Positions 6,403 through 13,597 of a stretch of DNA of 35,341 nucleotides are shown one piece after another. The position numbers were made by a program, and so were the translations under genes. Each line of letters starts with the position of its first letter. Position 1 is the stretch's first letter. The notes under the pieces were generated by a model. The model did no database searches. It was not told the origin of the DNA and was given only the letters and a program-made list of their open reading frames with translations. This stretch comes from a virus: positions 1 through 35,341 of the IMG/VR virus record IMGVR_UViG_3300037852_000181. One strand, given 5' to 3'.

Positions 6403-7619
6403 TATCCGTAGACGTTAGAAATGTGAATACACTGCCCAAATGGGGCTCGCGATGATAGGCGCTCAAAGTCATGATCTTGACAGTAGACTGCCCAGAGCAT
6501 TGGGCAACCGGGGTCTTCACCAAAGTCATTGACTTCCAAGTCCGTCAAATAGATAACGCAACTGGCATCGGGAACATTTGCTTGCAGCCATTTGAAGCTA
6601 TTGCTGAAAGCAGTACCACCGCCTCGGTAGTGACCAGCTGTCACGATGTCACCTCGGTAGTAAGTATCCACGTGATGAACATCGGTGTCAGCGTAAACCA
6701 CCGTGATCATGTCAGCAGTTCCTTCGTCTAGCGCACCAGCTACTTCACTGACCATTTGTCGGCAAAGTTCGAAGCTGATGGAGCCTGATATATCAACGAA
6801 GAAAACTAAGTGTTGGAGCCGATCAGGTATAGATCCTGGTAATAGTGCACCAATAGACATACTGCGTCGGCTTAGCCTTGCCCAACTGATTTCCCTAGAA
6901 AGGGATTGATCAATGAAGCGATGGGTTTGCTCACGCCAAGAGATCTTTGGCTTTTTCAGGTACTCAATGAGCTTCTGGAGTGAGCCGGGGATGTGCCCCG
7001 CATTGTTACCAGCCGCAACCTGCACCGCAATTCGCACTGCGGTTTCCCAAGTCTGACTGGCTTCACTTTGTTTGCCGGGCGTAGGTGAATCTATAACCCC
7101 ACCGCAACCACCGGGATCATTACCAGAACCGATGTTGATGACAATCTCGGTAAACGGTAGCTTATCGTAGATGGTTTCAGTGTTCATGTTTTCGAATTGG
7201 GCATCGTATAGATAACCCGTAACACCTTTGTACTTGGGATCACCCATCATATCCACGCTGATAGGATCACCGGGCAGTTTGAAGCCTGCCTTGATCAGAT
7301 CAGAGTTGATGACGAAATCACCAGCCATGTTCCAAATCATGGGATTGCGTGATCCACGCCGTGAAAAGTGTTGCAAGCAACAATGTTCCACTTCATGGGC
7401 CACTACAGCTTCACACTCTTCATCATCAATTTTGTGAACAAAGTCAGGTGAATAGAAGAGGTTGATACCGTCAACCGCCATGGTAGTGATCTCTCCAAGA
7501 CCGTTTTCCTCGGTTGCCTCAACCAACTTGAGTTGAAGCGCTAGGAACCCAAAGAAACCATTACGCACAAGCATGTTTGTACGCGCACTGATAATCTTAT
7601 TTCTTGCAGCTCTATCCAA
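6402..7619 (-). CDS. VWA-domain / metallopeptidase-like protein (DUF2201, COG3864 type; 405 aa)
   Basis: The N-terminal domain has a zincin motif HEVEH (75-79) and the family segment WNMAGDFVIN (96-105). The C-terminal VWA-like domain begins near 268 with VFFVDISGS (272-280), the D-x-S-x-S metal site, and a later TDLE segment. Proteins of this layout are encoded with MoxR AAA+ ATPases, as here (8674-9708), and the pair is thought to act as a chaperone or remodelling system; the substrate is unknown. The start is TTG 7619, 5-6 nt after GGAGGAG. Protease activity is not proven by the motif alone. Confidence 0.85.
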   Translation of the reverse strand: MDRAARNKIISARTNMLVRNGFFGFLALQLKLVEATEENGLGEITTMAVDGINLFYSPDFVHKIDDEECEAVVAHEVEHCCLQHFSRRGSRNPMIWNMAGDFVINSDLIKAGFKLPGDPISVDMMGDPKYKGVTGYLYDAQFENMNTETIYDKLPFTEIVINIGSGNDPGGCGGVIDSPTPGKQSEASQTWETAVRIAVQVAAGNNAGHIPGSLQKLIEYLKKPKISWREQTHRFIDQSLSREISWARLSRRSMSIGALLPGSIPDRLQHLVFFVDISGSISFELCRQMVSEVAGALDEGTADMITVVYADTDVHHVDTYYRGDIVTAGHYRGGGTAFSNSFKWLQANVPDASCVIYLTDLEVNDFGEDPGCPMLWAVYCQDHDFERLSSRAPFGQCIHISNVYG

Positions 7620-7635
7620 TTAACTCCTCCTGTTT

Positions 7636-7686
7636 GGTAAATTACCTAAAAGTAGGCCGATGCAGAAGGTGGTAACTGCATCGGCC
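7636..7686 (-). promoter_or_regulatory. Intergenic hairpin element copy 3 (atypical)
   Basis: Keeps the architecture but not the sequence: inner stem GGCCGATGCAG/CTGCATCGGCC (7655-7665/7676-7686) and an SD-proximal hairpin GGTAA/TTACC (7636-7646). The outer helix is not evident. A second inverted repeat, TTGTGCCT/AGGCACAA, lies just beyond at about 7688-7726. Confidence 0.55.
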
Positions 7687-7731
7687 CTTGTGCCTCGCGC
7701 GGGTTATGAGCCTTACAAGGCACAAACTCAA

Positions 7732-8076
7732 TTAGCGAACTTCAAATGAGATGCGTTCGTCAATGTCATCACGGAGGTACTTGCTGTAGGTCACGAAGTC
7801 AGCTTCCTTAAACTCAGCTGCTTGGAACCGTTCAACAGGTACCAGCTTAAGAAGTGCCTTGAACATGCCACCCAATCGGGTACCTTCCTTGTGCTTCAGC
7901 TTGGTTCTGACTACTTTCTTGACATGATCGTCAATAGTTTTGCAAGCCTTGGCAGTAGGTTTTAGCCGGGCAGCCAAGTCAATGAGGTCTGGTTCTGACA
8001 TTGATTCCAGGTCTTCAACGAAGTCTTCAAGGATAGCAGTCAGGGTAGTCAAGTCGGTTTGCTGTGCTTTCTTCAT
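7732..8076 (-). CDS. Hypothetical protein (114 aa)
   Basis: Mostly helical and charged (TLTAILEDFVEDLESM, LIDLAARLKPTAKACKTIDDHVKK), ending in a beta-rich segment. The start is set at ATG 8076 (MKKAQQ), 5 nt after the upstream stop; a longer frame overlaps that gene without a ribosome site. It lies between the VWA and MoxR genes, so it may belong to their module, but that is inference from position. Confidence 0.6.
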   Translation of the reverse strand: MKKAQQTDLTTLTAILEDFVEDLESMSEPDLIDLAARLKPTAKACKTIDDHVKKVVRTKLKHKEGTRLGGMFKALLKLVPVERFQAAEFKEADFVTYSKYLRDDIDERISFEVR

Positions 8077-8081
8077 GACTG

Positions 8082-8441
8082 TTACTTCGCCAATGGCAGG
8101 ACTTTGTCTTCTATGAATTCGATAACTTGTTTCCAAGTTTTATGGTCGTCATTTAGTCTTGCAAGCGATGCTTGTGTGGTCCATGCAAGCCCGAATGATA
8201 CATTATCCTTTAGCATGCCTGCACCTTGACCTCCTGATGGATATTTCTTACCCGGAGGTATAGGTATTAACCGACTGAAACTGTCAGCCTTCCAATAGCA
8301 TCCATGCTGATCCGCCCAGACTCCAAGACAGCAAAATCGCTCGCCATCTGGTGAAACCAAAGTCCTTTTGGTTTTTTTGTAGGATCCGTCTTTTAGATTG
8401 CGGATCCATTTCAAGACGTCTTTGCGTAGTAGTTTGGCCAT
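8082..8441 (-). CDS. Conserved phage protein with FCCLG motif (119 aa)
   Basis: The pattern W...L..G.Y.....L....G..FCCLGVWADQHG near residues 11-48, followed later by LARLNDD and a helix, is familiar from a widespread tailed-phage hypothetical family whose function is not known to me. The ATG at 8441 is chosen because CAGGAGGAG lies just upstream, next to element copy 4; the longer frame would run through that element. Confidence 0.65.
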   Translation of the reverse strand: MAKLLRKDVLKWIRNLKDGSYKKTKRTLVSPDGERFCCLGVWADQHGCYWKADSFSRLIPIPPGKKYPSGGQGAGMLKDNVSFGLAWTTQASLARLNDDHKTWKQVIEFIEDKVLPLAK

Positions 8442-8460
8442 TTGTGACTCCTCCTGTTTT

Positions 8461-8518
8461 GAAGTGCCACTGTTGGCGCTTCTCACAAGCCTGCGTACAG
8501 GCTTGGACAGAAGCGTCA
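8461..8518 (-). promoter_or_regulatory. Intergenic hairpin element copy 4
   Basis: Inner stem CAAGCCTG/CAGGCTTG (8486-8493/8498-8505), loop UACG on the minus strand. The SD-proximal hairpin is extended: GAAGTGCC with GGCGCTTC. Its outer arm reaches the stop of the 52-aa membrane gene at 8516. Confidence 0.7.
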
Positions 8519-8674
8519 CATATTTAGATAGCCTATTATCAACACGACTGCGGTGAATGCATCTATTGCTAGGAACTTTGCAAGCTTTCGCCTATCTCCA
8601 TTAGCTATGCTTACACTGTTTCCCATCATCATAGTCATTGTGATAACGAAGGCTACTATTGGGAATATTTTCAT
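8516..8674 (-). CDS. Small membrane protein, two TM segments (52 aa)
   Basis: MKIFPIVAFVITMTMMMGN forms a first hydrophobic segment and FLAIDAFTAVVLIIGYLNM a second, with a short basic turn (NGDRRKLAK) between them. The start overlaps the MoxR gene stop by 1 nt (TAATG), a strong sign of coupled translation, and the stop falls in element copy 4. A small hairpin membrane protein fits, possibly holin-like, but there is no endolysin nearby to support that. Confidence 0.6.
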   Translation of the reverse strand: MKIFPIVAFVITMTMMMGNSVSIANGDRRKLAKFLAIDAFTAVVLIIGYLNM

Positions 8675-9708
8675 TACAGCCTCATGGAGGTGTTTTCCCT
8701 AGCCCACTTTCCAAACGTATTAGTTTCACAAAGCAATGGATCACGCTTTGAGCCGTCAAGGATAACCACGGTAGCCATGTCAGCACCAAAATTATCCCGC
8801 TTGATGTACTTGTAGATCTGAGGAAAGTTCTCAGGTGTCAGTTTGCGAGCCAATAGACTCGTTAAAGCATAACGAGATGCTGGTTCTTCAGGTATGGGTG
8901 TCTTGTTGGGGTTAGCCAAGATCTCTTCAATGTCAGGTAAATCAACTGCCCTGAAGTACATCTCAACTTCCGTTGCTGCACCCTCACCAACGATGGCACA
9001 TAAAGCTTTGAATCGCATGTCAGGGGTTAAGCCAAACATAGGTGATGCCATTTCCCAAGAACGTGGTGTTGGGAATGCTAAGTTGGTTGCGCCCTCCATT
9101 GAATGGATAAGGTTAGGCCTGAACTTCATAAACCCGATTAACAACGGGTTGATGTCGTGCAGGTTGGCCCACGCTCGCCAAATGTCTGCATCAGCTCTGA
9201 TATGGATGTGAGCAAAGCGGTTGGCTAGCGCAGTTGAAATAGACACCGCAGCTGCTCTATCCTCACGGCGGTTGCCAGCGGCTGTAGGCCACCATCCAGG
9301 TGGTAGCTTGTACTCACCAATCTGGCGTTCAAGTACCACACGGTAGATGCAGGATTGCAGGTTCTTGTTGGCATCACTCAATTCATCAAAGGCAATGATG
9401 CCACGTGGCCCATCCCGTTCTGCATTGGGCCAGTACTCCGCACGCAACCACGTTGCTACACGCCTTTCAAGATCCGGCACAGGGATACCTGTAAGGTCTT
9501 CAGGCAGCATAGTGCCCACGCGGACATCAATGAAGCCTGACTTGATTGGATCTTCATCAGCGAGTTGCCGCATGATGGCTGATTTGCCAACACCCGGTGC
9601 ACTGTGGAAGTAAGTTGGGATGTTATGTTCCCTGAACACCTTGGCCAGATCCTTGGCCTCTTCGATGTTCATGGTTTTAATTTCAGTCGGTCCTGTAGTG
9701 TCAGTCAA
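8674..9708 (-). CDS. MoxR-type AAA+ ATPase (344 aa)
   Basis: Walker A SAPGVGKS (36-43), Walker B GIIAFDEL (103-110) and a sensor-1-like TAAGNR (142-147) identify an AAA+ ATPase of the MoxR/AAA_5 group. Such ATPases work with VWA proteins, and the VWA/metallopeptidase gene is about 1 kb downstream in the same operon. Together they probably form an ATP-driven remodelling machine. The start codon is TTG (9708) after GGAGGAG with 7-nt spacing; the same rare start is used by the VWA gene. Element copy 5 precedes it. Confidence 0.9.
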   Translation of the reverse strand: MTDTTGPTEIKTMNIEEAKDLAKVFREHNIPTYFHSAPGVGKSAIMRQLADEDPIKSGFIDVRVGTMLPEDLTGIPVPDLERRVATWLRAEYWPNAERDGPRGIIAFDELSDANKNLQSCIYRVVLERQIGEYKLPPGWWPTAAGNRREDRAAAVSISTALANRFAHIHIRADADIWRAWANLHDINPLLIGFMKFRPNLIHSMEGATNLAFPTPRSWEMASPMFGLTPDMRFKALCAIVGEGAATEVEMYFRAVDLPDIEEILANPNKTPIPEEPASRYALTSLLARKLTPENFPQIYKYIKRDNFGADMATVVILDGSKRDPLLCETNTFGKWARENTSMRL

Positions 9709-9725
9709 TTGTTACTCCTCCTGTT

Positions 9726-9775
9726 GAAGCTAGGATGCTTCTCACTGCCCCTATAAGGGGCAGGACAGAAACATC
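9726..9775 (-). promoter_or_regulatory. Intergenic hairpin element copy 5
   Basis: Inner stem CTGCCCC/GGGGCAG (9745-9751/9757-9763). The outer helix is GATGTTTCT/AGAAGCATC, a G-C for A-U compensatory change compared with most copies. Confidence 0.75.
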
Positions 9776-10142
9776 ATTCTTCATCAACTTCATCAACCTC
9801 AACTGTTCTGCGGGTCTTTTTCTTGATGTTGAGGTTATGTGAGGCATTTATAATGGAATGCTTTACCTCATGAAGATGCCTGAAATGTTGACGAGCATAA
9901 TAGTCATTACTGTTGCCGACGCGGGTCTTGGTGTTGGCAATCCTCACTTCATATTCGTCATGAGTATCAGGTTCATGGTCATTACCAGGAACCGTATATT
10001 TGTAGACAAATGCTGATTTGGTCGGTGATACTTGAACTATCCAAGCTGGGGTTATTTCAAGTTCAAGTGGCAGATCCAGGGTAAATGGTGTTGACTCTAC
10101 TGCTTCAGCAGTAACAGTAGCATTCTTAACTTTACGCGTCAT
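9774..10142 (-). CDS. Hypothetical protein (122 aa)
   Basis: A short Lys/Thr-rich start is followed by a beta-rich middle (TPAWIVQVSPTKSAFVYKYTV, EYEVRIANT), a His-rich helix (RQHFRHLHEVKHSI) and an acidic end (EVDEVDEE). It overlaps the DUF3150-like gene stop by 1 nt (TAATG) and precedes MoxR, so it is probably part of that module. Function unknown. Confidence 0.6.
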   Translation of the reverse strand: MTRKVKNATVTAEAVESTPFTLDLPLELEITPAWIVQVSPTKSAFVYKYTVPGNDHEPDTHDEYEVRIANTKTRVGNSNDYYARQHFRHLHEVKHSIINASHNLNIKKKTRRTVEVDEVDEE

Positions 10143-11026
10143 TAGGTCATGTATCCTTTCACTTTCTTGAGGAGGGCGTCAGCCTTTGATAGTACTTGCT
10201 GCCGCACCTTGACATCGCTTCTTAGTATTTCAGGGCTGTGTGCAACTAGATCATCCAGCAGCTGCTTCTGCAAATCATCTATGCGTTTGTCCCCAGTGAT
10301 GTTTAATAATGGCATCATTTGGGCAAACTCGTTGATGTTGTAGACAATAGAATCACGGATGATGCCGTTGGACCTCTTACCGTCTTTGGCCGGTTGGTAG
10401 TTTTTCAACTTTTCCTTGAGGTTGCCAACCTTTTCTGCGACGCGTTCAAACACGTCGTTCATGGCCTTTTCTATCCGCATGTCACAGCGTTGCTCAATGT
10501 CTTTGACAATAGCCTTCGTTGCATCCTCACTTAACTTTGCGCGGAAGTCTTTTGACTCAGGCACCTTCTTGACTTCAAGGTCAATGCTGAACTTTTTCTT
10601 TAGTTCTAGCTCTGAAGGGTAGTCGTCTTCGTTGAACATGTCGCCAAGTCTAACCCTGGCCTCGTTGATATACTCTTTGCGATATTCTGGGGCTAGGAAT
10701 TTCTTCACTTCAGCCTCAGCTCGCCGCTTACCATCGAGCATATCAGCATGGTATCGTACATAGCTCACGGTTGAAAGTATCCGTGTGCCATCATCTTCCC
10801 ATGGCAAGGTAAGCACCTTGTGAGTCTTTTTGAGGGTAGAGTGAGCTACCGACATGCTCTTAAAGAACTGTTTAGCCACAAGACGTTTACTGTAACGCCC
10901 TGCTTCTGTCTTATCAGCTGAGAAGCTTTCATTTACTTCTTCACTGACTTCCTTATCAATGGCCATCCCGCCCCACACGTTTATGTGGAGAGAAACCAGC
11001 ATAGCCCGTTCACTGAGAGTACTCAT
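10142..11026 (-). CDS. DUF3150-like protein in the MoxR/VWA module (294 aa)
   Basis: The start (RAMLVSLHINVWGGM), then a charged helical region with SKRLVAKQFF near residue 46, then a long helical body, resemble phage and bacterial DUF3150 proteins, which are found beside MoxR and VWA genes. The assignment rests on that pattern plus the neighbouring genes. No catalytic motif is visible and no membrane segment. It may be a substrate, adaptor or third subunit of the MoxR/VWA system. Element copy 6 and AAGGAGGAG precede its ATG. Confidence 0.55.
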   Translation of the reverse strand: MSTLSERAMLVSLHINVWGGMAIDKEVSEEVNESFSADKTEAGRYSKRLVAKQFFKSMSVAHSTLKKTHKVLTLPWEDDGTRILSTVSYVRYHADMLDGKRRAEAEVKKFLAPEYRKEYINEARVRLGDMFNEDDYPSELELKKKFSIDLEVKKVPESKDFRAKLSEDATKAIVKDIEQRCDMRIEKAMNDVFERVAEKVGNLKEKLKNYQPAKDGKRSNGIIRDSIVYNINEFAQMMPLLNITGDKRIDDLQKQLLDDLVAHSPEILRSDVKVRQQVLSKADALLKKVKGYMT

Positions 11027-11040
11027 TTATCTCCTCCTTG

Positions 11041-11092
11041 GAAGCGTAATTGCTTCTCACTGGCCTCCGCAGAGGCCAGGACAGAAACATTA
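11041..11092 (-). promoter_or_regulatory. Intergenic hairpin element copy 6
   Basis: Inner stem CTGGCCTC/GAGGCCAG; minus-strand loop UGCG closed by C-G, a UNCG tetraloop. The outer arm ends at the stop of the lipoprotein gene. Confidence 0.75.
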
Positions 11093-11275
11093 CTCTTGGT
11101 GAGGATCAATGAAGCCTTCGCCCCCACGGGCACTACCCATGAATCGGGGATCTTGTACTGTACCTCTCATGTTGGCGTGCGGTGCACGAGCCAAGCCCAT
11201 TGAACCAGAAGGTCTGCCATTAGAGGCACAACCCATCAGTACGCCAGCAAGTAGAATTAAGGACAAGTACTTCAT
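11090..11275 (-). CDS. Small lipoprotein (61 aa)
   Basis: MKYLSLILLAGVLMGCASNG is a lipoprotein signal with lipobox L-M-G-C; the mature part would begin at Cys 15 and is short, Gly/Arg-rich and probably unstructured. Such a protein would be anchored in a Gram-negative envelope. It could be a small outer spanin or a superinfection-exclusion lipoprotein; the sequence does not decide. ATG 11275 is 6 nt after GGAGG and preferred over the ATG at 11281. Confidence 0.7.
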   Translation of the reverse strand: MKYLSLILLAGVLMGCASNGRPSGSMGLARAPHANMRGTVQDPRFMGSARGGEGFIDPHQE

Positions 11276-11289
11276 TATCATCCTCCGTT

Positions 11290-11341
11290 GAAGCAAAAGT
11301 GCTTCTCACAGCAGCTCGTAAGCTGCTGGACAGAAACACTA
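11290..11341 (-). promoter_or_regulatory. Intergenic hairpin element copy 7
   Basis: Inner stem CAGCAGCT/AGCTGCTG with minus-strand loop UACG. The outer helix AGTGTTTCT/AGAAGCACT changes a pair in both strands relative to the common form. Confidence 0.75.
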
Positions 11342-11461
11342 AAACAACCAGCATTCTTCATGTTCACCAACAGGTTTTGCTGGTGAACAACGCAGATAGA
11401 AATACCAACCTGAGGCAATGCGGTATTTCCAGACCACACCCTTTATGATCGTTACGATCAC
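11339..11461 (-). CDS. Very small protein, GTG start (40 aa)
   Basis: MIVTIIKGVVWKYRIASG then an aromatic stretch (WYFYLRC) and an acidic end. The GTG start overlaps the upstream stop by 1 nt (TAGTG) and the TAG stop lies in element copy 7, the same arrangement as other small genes here. The hydrophobic start could associate with the membrane. Function unknown. Confidence 0.55.
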   Translation of the reverse strand: MIVTIIKGVVWKYRIASGWYFYLRCSPAKPVGEHEECWLF

Positions 11462-11892
11462 TAGTGATTGTCTTGCGTCAGGTACCCAATTTCCCAATCG
11501 ACGACGCCGGTTTCGAGAAAGTTGCGGATCGTCTTGGCCACCATATCAGGCTTGAGGTTGCCGTCGAGCTGGCCCCACAGCAATTGACGGAGCTTGGTAG
11601 TGTCGTGTTGCTGCTTGTATACGTATTCTTTGGCATCATCGTAACTCAGGCCCATTTCGATGCCCATCCAGAAGCCGATGCAGCCAATCATGTCGTCGCT
11701 GTCGAATCTCTTGTTGCCAGCAGAGTTCATGTTGAATGCCTTTGCAGCGATAGGTGTTTCGTCTGCAAACAAACCCGGTGTGTTTGGTTGCCAAACCATC
11801 TCACCTGACTCCATCATGCGCATGACCTGAATGAGCGCAGACTTTTCAGACTGCGTCATATCAAGTTCCTCAGGTATTCTGAAGTTTTCCAT
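11461..11892 (-). CDS. Hypothetical protein (143 aa)
   Basis: A soluble, mainly helical acidic protein: MTQSEKSALIQVMRMMESG, then FDSDDMIGCIGFWMGIEMG and a helical C-terminus with W at 107 and 133. No family recognised. AAGGAGGAG and element copy 8 precede the ATG. Confidence 0.65.
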   Translation of the reverse strand: MENFRIPEELDMTQSEKSALIQVMRMMESGEMVWQPNTPGLFADETPIAAKAFNMNSAGNKRFDSDDMIGCIGFWMGIEMGLSYDDAKEYVYKQQHDTTKLRQLLWGQLDGNLKPDMVAKTIRNFLETGVVDWEIGYLTQDNH

Positions 11893-11907
11893 AGTTTTCT
11901 CCTCCTT

Positions 11908-11958
11908 GAAGCTAAATGCTTCTCACTGCCACTCGTAAGTGGCAGGACAGAAACATTA
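11908..11958 (-). promoter_or_regulatory. Intergenic hairpin element copy 8
   Basis: Inner stem CTGCCACT/AGTGGCAG with minus-strand loop UACG; identical stem to copy 15. The stop of the 49-aa gene forms its 5' edge. Confidence 0.75.
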
Positions 11959-12105
11959 GCCCGCATCACGGCCTTCATAGTGCTCGGTTTTGTTCTTGCG
12001 TTCGGTGACTTCTACACCTCGCCAGTAACCTTGCCAGTAGCCTATCCAGTAAACACCCACACCAAGCAGGGTGCCTACTGCAACAGCTAGAAATTGGTCA
12101 CTCAC
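11956..12105 (-). CDS. Small single-pass membrane protein, GTG start (49 aa)
   Basis: MSDQFLAVAVGTLLGVGVYW is a transmembrane segment followed by an aromatic repeat (WIGYWQGYWRG) and a charged tail (VEVTERKNKTEH). The GTG start overlaps the preceding gene by 8 nt. The layout (N-terminal anchor, short charged tail) is common among phage membrane miniproteins of unknown role. Confidence 0.55.
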   Translation of the reverse strand: MSDQFLAVAVGTLLGVGVYWIGYWQGYWRGVEVTERKNKTEHYEGRDAG

Positions 12106-12298
12106 CGGTGACCTCGATCTTGAAGCCCGTCAGCTTGACAGGCATCGACTGTCTTGTGACGTAAATTGTTGGGATGGAGGCCCCCTGACTTGGGGTTCTC
12201 TTTTCACCGTTTTCGTCCACCTCATGATAGACGAAGGTGCCGGGGGTGTCTTTCATCCATGCGAAGTGCAGAACAGTCTTGCTTCCCTTTTTAATCAT
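12098..12298 (-). CDS. Hypothetical protein (66 aa)
   Basis: A small beta-rich soluble protein (SKTVLHFAWMKDTPGTFVYHEV, IPTIYVTRQSM, KLTGFKIEV). The start at 12298 is chosen for its GGAGGAG ribosome site; the longer frame would translate through element copy 9. Its end overlaps the 49-aa membrane gene. Function unknown. Confidence 0.65.
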   Translation of the reverse strand: MIKKGSKTVLHFAWMKDTPGTFVYHEVDENGEKRTPSQGASIPTIYVTRQSMPVKLTGFKIEVTGE

Positions 12299-12312
12299 AT
12301 TCTCCTCCTGTT

Positions 12313-12363
12313 GAAGCTGAATGCTTCTCACAGCAACCCATAGGTTGCTGGACAGAAACATTA
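12313..12363 (-). promoter_or_regulatory. Intergenic hairpin element copy 9
   Basis: Inner stem CAGCAACC/GGTTGCTG, minus-strand loop UAUG. Followed by the ribosome site AACAGGAGGAGAA. Confidence 0.75.
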
Positions 12364-12474
12364 GCTATTGACTTTATCAGCAATATCAGCGATGCGATTT
12401 AATGCTTTGCTGATTTCGTATGCCCCCATATAGACAGCAAAAGCTATTAGGAGCATTCCTATTATCATATCCAT
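12361..12474 (-). CDS. Small single-pass membrane protein (37 aa)
   Basis: MDMIIGMLLIAFAVYMGAYE is a transmembrane segment followed by a short helix (KALNRIADIADK). The start at 12474 overlaps the stop of the 34-aa gene (TGATG), and its stop lies in element copy 9. A longer in-frame start exists but would overlap the 34-aa gene completely. Confidence 0.55.
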   Translation of the reverse strand: MDMIIGMLLIAFAVYMGAYEISKALNRIADIADKVNS

Positions 12475-12578
12475 CACCGTTTCCTCACATTGGTGAGAAT
12501 GAAGAAAGCCCCAACCAGGAGCCATGGTGTGGACGGTAGCAGTACCATCATCCACGCAGCAACAGCTGTTGTAGACAT
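12474..12578 (-). CDS. Very small membrane protein (34 aa)
   Basis: MSTTAVAAWMMVLLPSTPWL with a second hydrophobic stretch VGAFFILTNV and basic end VRKR. It sits 1 nt after the stop of the RMF-like gene with AAGGAT upstream, and overlaps the next start by 1 nt, so it fits the coupled gene chain. Could be holin-like; unproven. Confidence 0.5.
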   Translation of the reverse strand: MSTTAVAAWMMVLLPSTPWLLVGAFFILTNVRKR

Positions 12579-12579
12579 G

Positions 12580-12774
12580 TCAGATATCCTTCTGATAGGT
12601 CTCATTGATGGGGCTGGGCAATAGCACCGATGCCAGATTGTAGCCCTCATACCATTGTTTTATGGCACAGATAGGGCCAGACTCTAGGTACGGGTTCTTG
12701 GAACGTGGGATGCCCTGTTCACGGGCTCTAATGCCTGCTGACCACGCGATCTGTTCAATAGAACCATTGTGCAT
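12580..12774 (-). CDS. RMF/CrpP-like small protein (64 aa)
   Basis: The pattern AWSAGIRAREQG (about 10-21), NPY (27-29) and W-Y-E-G-Y-N-x-A (41-48) matches the G..A...G....NPY......W..GY..A layout of small phage proteins annotated as ribosome modulation factor/CrpP-like. RMF dimerises ribosomes in Gammaproteobacteria; phage relatives may act on ribosomes or be unrelated in function. ATG 12774 follows GGAGGAG next to element copy 10. Confidence 0.55.
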   Translation of the reverse strand: MHNGSIEQIAWSAGIRAREQGIPRSKNPYLESGPICAIKQWYEGYNLASVLLPSPINETYQKDI

Positions 12775-12788
12775 TTTCTCCTCCTGTC

Positions 12789-12840
12789 GAAGCTGAATGC
12801 TTCTCACAGTAGCCCGTAGGCTACTGGACAGAAGTATTCA
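12789..12840 (-). promoter_or_regulatory. Intergenic hairpin element copy 10
   Basis: Inner stem CAGTAGCC/GGCTACTG with minus-strand loop C-UACG-G, a classic UNCG tetraloop. Outer arm is GAATACTTCT, with one A-C mismatch. Confidence 0.75.
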
Positions 12841-12945
12841 GATCATGATGATAAGAATCAGCATGGCTGATAGGTACAATGACCATCTGAAGAACCTATT
12901 ATCGTCACCCATGGCTATGAGTAGTCGTCTGAATTGCTTACTCAT
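12838..12945 (-). CDS. Very small membrane protein (35 aa)
   Basis: MSKQFRRLLIAMGDDNRFFR is polar and basic, then WSLYLSAMLILIIMI is a C-terminal transmembrane segment that ends the protein: a tail-anchored layout. The start overlaps the 43-aa gene stop by ATGA. A longer in-frame version (64 aa) would overlap that gene almost completely. Confidence 0.5.
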   Translation of the reverse strand: MSKQFRRLLIAMGDDNRFFRWSLYLSAMLILIIMI

Positions 12946-13073
12946 GGGTACACGAAGATAGTGAGAGGTTCTGAAGACATGCTGATCAGCCAAAGGATGA
13001 TACTTGCTGATCCAATCAGCATCAGCATCCATCCAATGCCCGGCATTGGATCAGGTTGATGATTTTCATCCAT
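12942..13073 (-). CDS. Small single-pass membrane protein (43 aa)
   Basis: MDENHQPDPMPGIGW is an acidic N-terminus; MLMLIGSASIILWLISM is a transmembrane segment; the end is SSEPLTIFVYP. The start has GAGG about 8 nt upstream and lies 3 nt after the stop of the 45-aa gene; the end overlaps the next gene by ATGA. Confidence 0.55.
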   Translation of the reverse strand: MDENHQPDPMPGIGWMLMLIGSASIILWLISMSSEPLTIFVYP

Positions 13074-13076
13074 GGC

Positions 13077-13214
13077 TTACCTCAGGCTGAATCCCATCAG
13101 AATTGTCAGGGCAAGAAGGCAAACAGCCACGATGCCAATGATGATGTTGTCCCTTGTGTTGTTGGGGTCGCCAATGTCTTCCCCAAGCAGTTCCTCTCGA
13201 TCCATATCTGGCAT
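13077..13214 (-). CDS. Small single-pass membrane protein (45 aa)
   Basis: An acidic N-terminus (MPDMDREELLGEDIGDPNN) is followed by a transmembrane segment IIIGIVAVCLLALTILMGF and a short end SLR. A strong AAGGAGGAG ribosome site and element copy 11 precede the ATG, making the reading frame secure despite its size. Confidence 0.65.
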   Translation of the reverse strand: MPDMDREELLGEDIGDPNNTRDNIIIGIVAVCLLALTILMGFSLR

Positions 13215-13227
13215 TTTTCTCCTCCTT

Positions 13228-13280
13228 GAAGCTTAATGCTTCTCACTGCCCTCATTACTGAGGGCAGGACAGAAACATTA
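13228..13280 (-). promoter_or_regulatory. Intergenic hairpin element copy 11
   Basis: Inner stem CTGCCCTC/GAGGGCAG extended by an A-U pair over minus-strand loop GUAA, a GNRA tetraloop. Confidence 0.75.
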
Positions 13281-13529
13281 GTTCCAGTCACGCCACTGTT
13301 CGTCGTCGATCCTGAACTGGTTCTCAGCACGCTTCTTGATTGCGTTGACTTCCCGCTGTGCATTGGCTTCAGTGCGGCGTCTGATTGCTGCTTGGATTTC
13401 AGCATTGACTTGGTCTTCATCGATGGCCTTTTGGTACTTGGCATCACGTCGATCATACCAAGCTGTGAGGCCATAGACCCCACCGATAACGACTGCGGCC
13501 AACACAATGGTTCCAATTAGACCTTCCAT
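13278..13529 (-). CDS. Membrane-anchored coiled-coil protein, possible inner spanin (83 aa)
   Basis: MEGLIGTIVLAAVVIGGVYG is an N-terminal anchor; the rest (WYDRRDAKYQKAIDEDQ..., RRRTEANAQREVNAIKKRAE) is a charged, probably coiled-coil helix. That layout fits inner spanins (Rz) of Gram-negative phages, and a small lipoprotein is encoded at 13938-14102, but the two are separated by two genes and no lysis gene is near. ATG 13529 follows AAGGAGGAG. Confidence 0.55.
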   Translation of the reverse strand: MEGLIGTIVLAAVVIGGVYGLTAWYDRRDAKYQKAIDEDQVNAEIQAAIRRRTEANAQREVNAIKKRAENQFRIDDEQWRDWN

Positions 13530-13546
13530 AGTTCTCTCCTCCTTAT

Positions 13547-13597
13547 GAAGCGTTAGCGCTTCGCAGAAGGGCACGTGTGCCCCTCGCCGAAACGTTA
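13547..13597 (-). promoter_or_regulatory. Intergenic hairpin element copy 12 (divergent)
   Basis: Inner stem GGGCAC/GTGCCC. Outer arms AACGTTTCG and CGAAGCGCT pair at 8 of 9 positions despite changed sequence. Confidence 0.65.
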
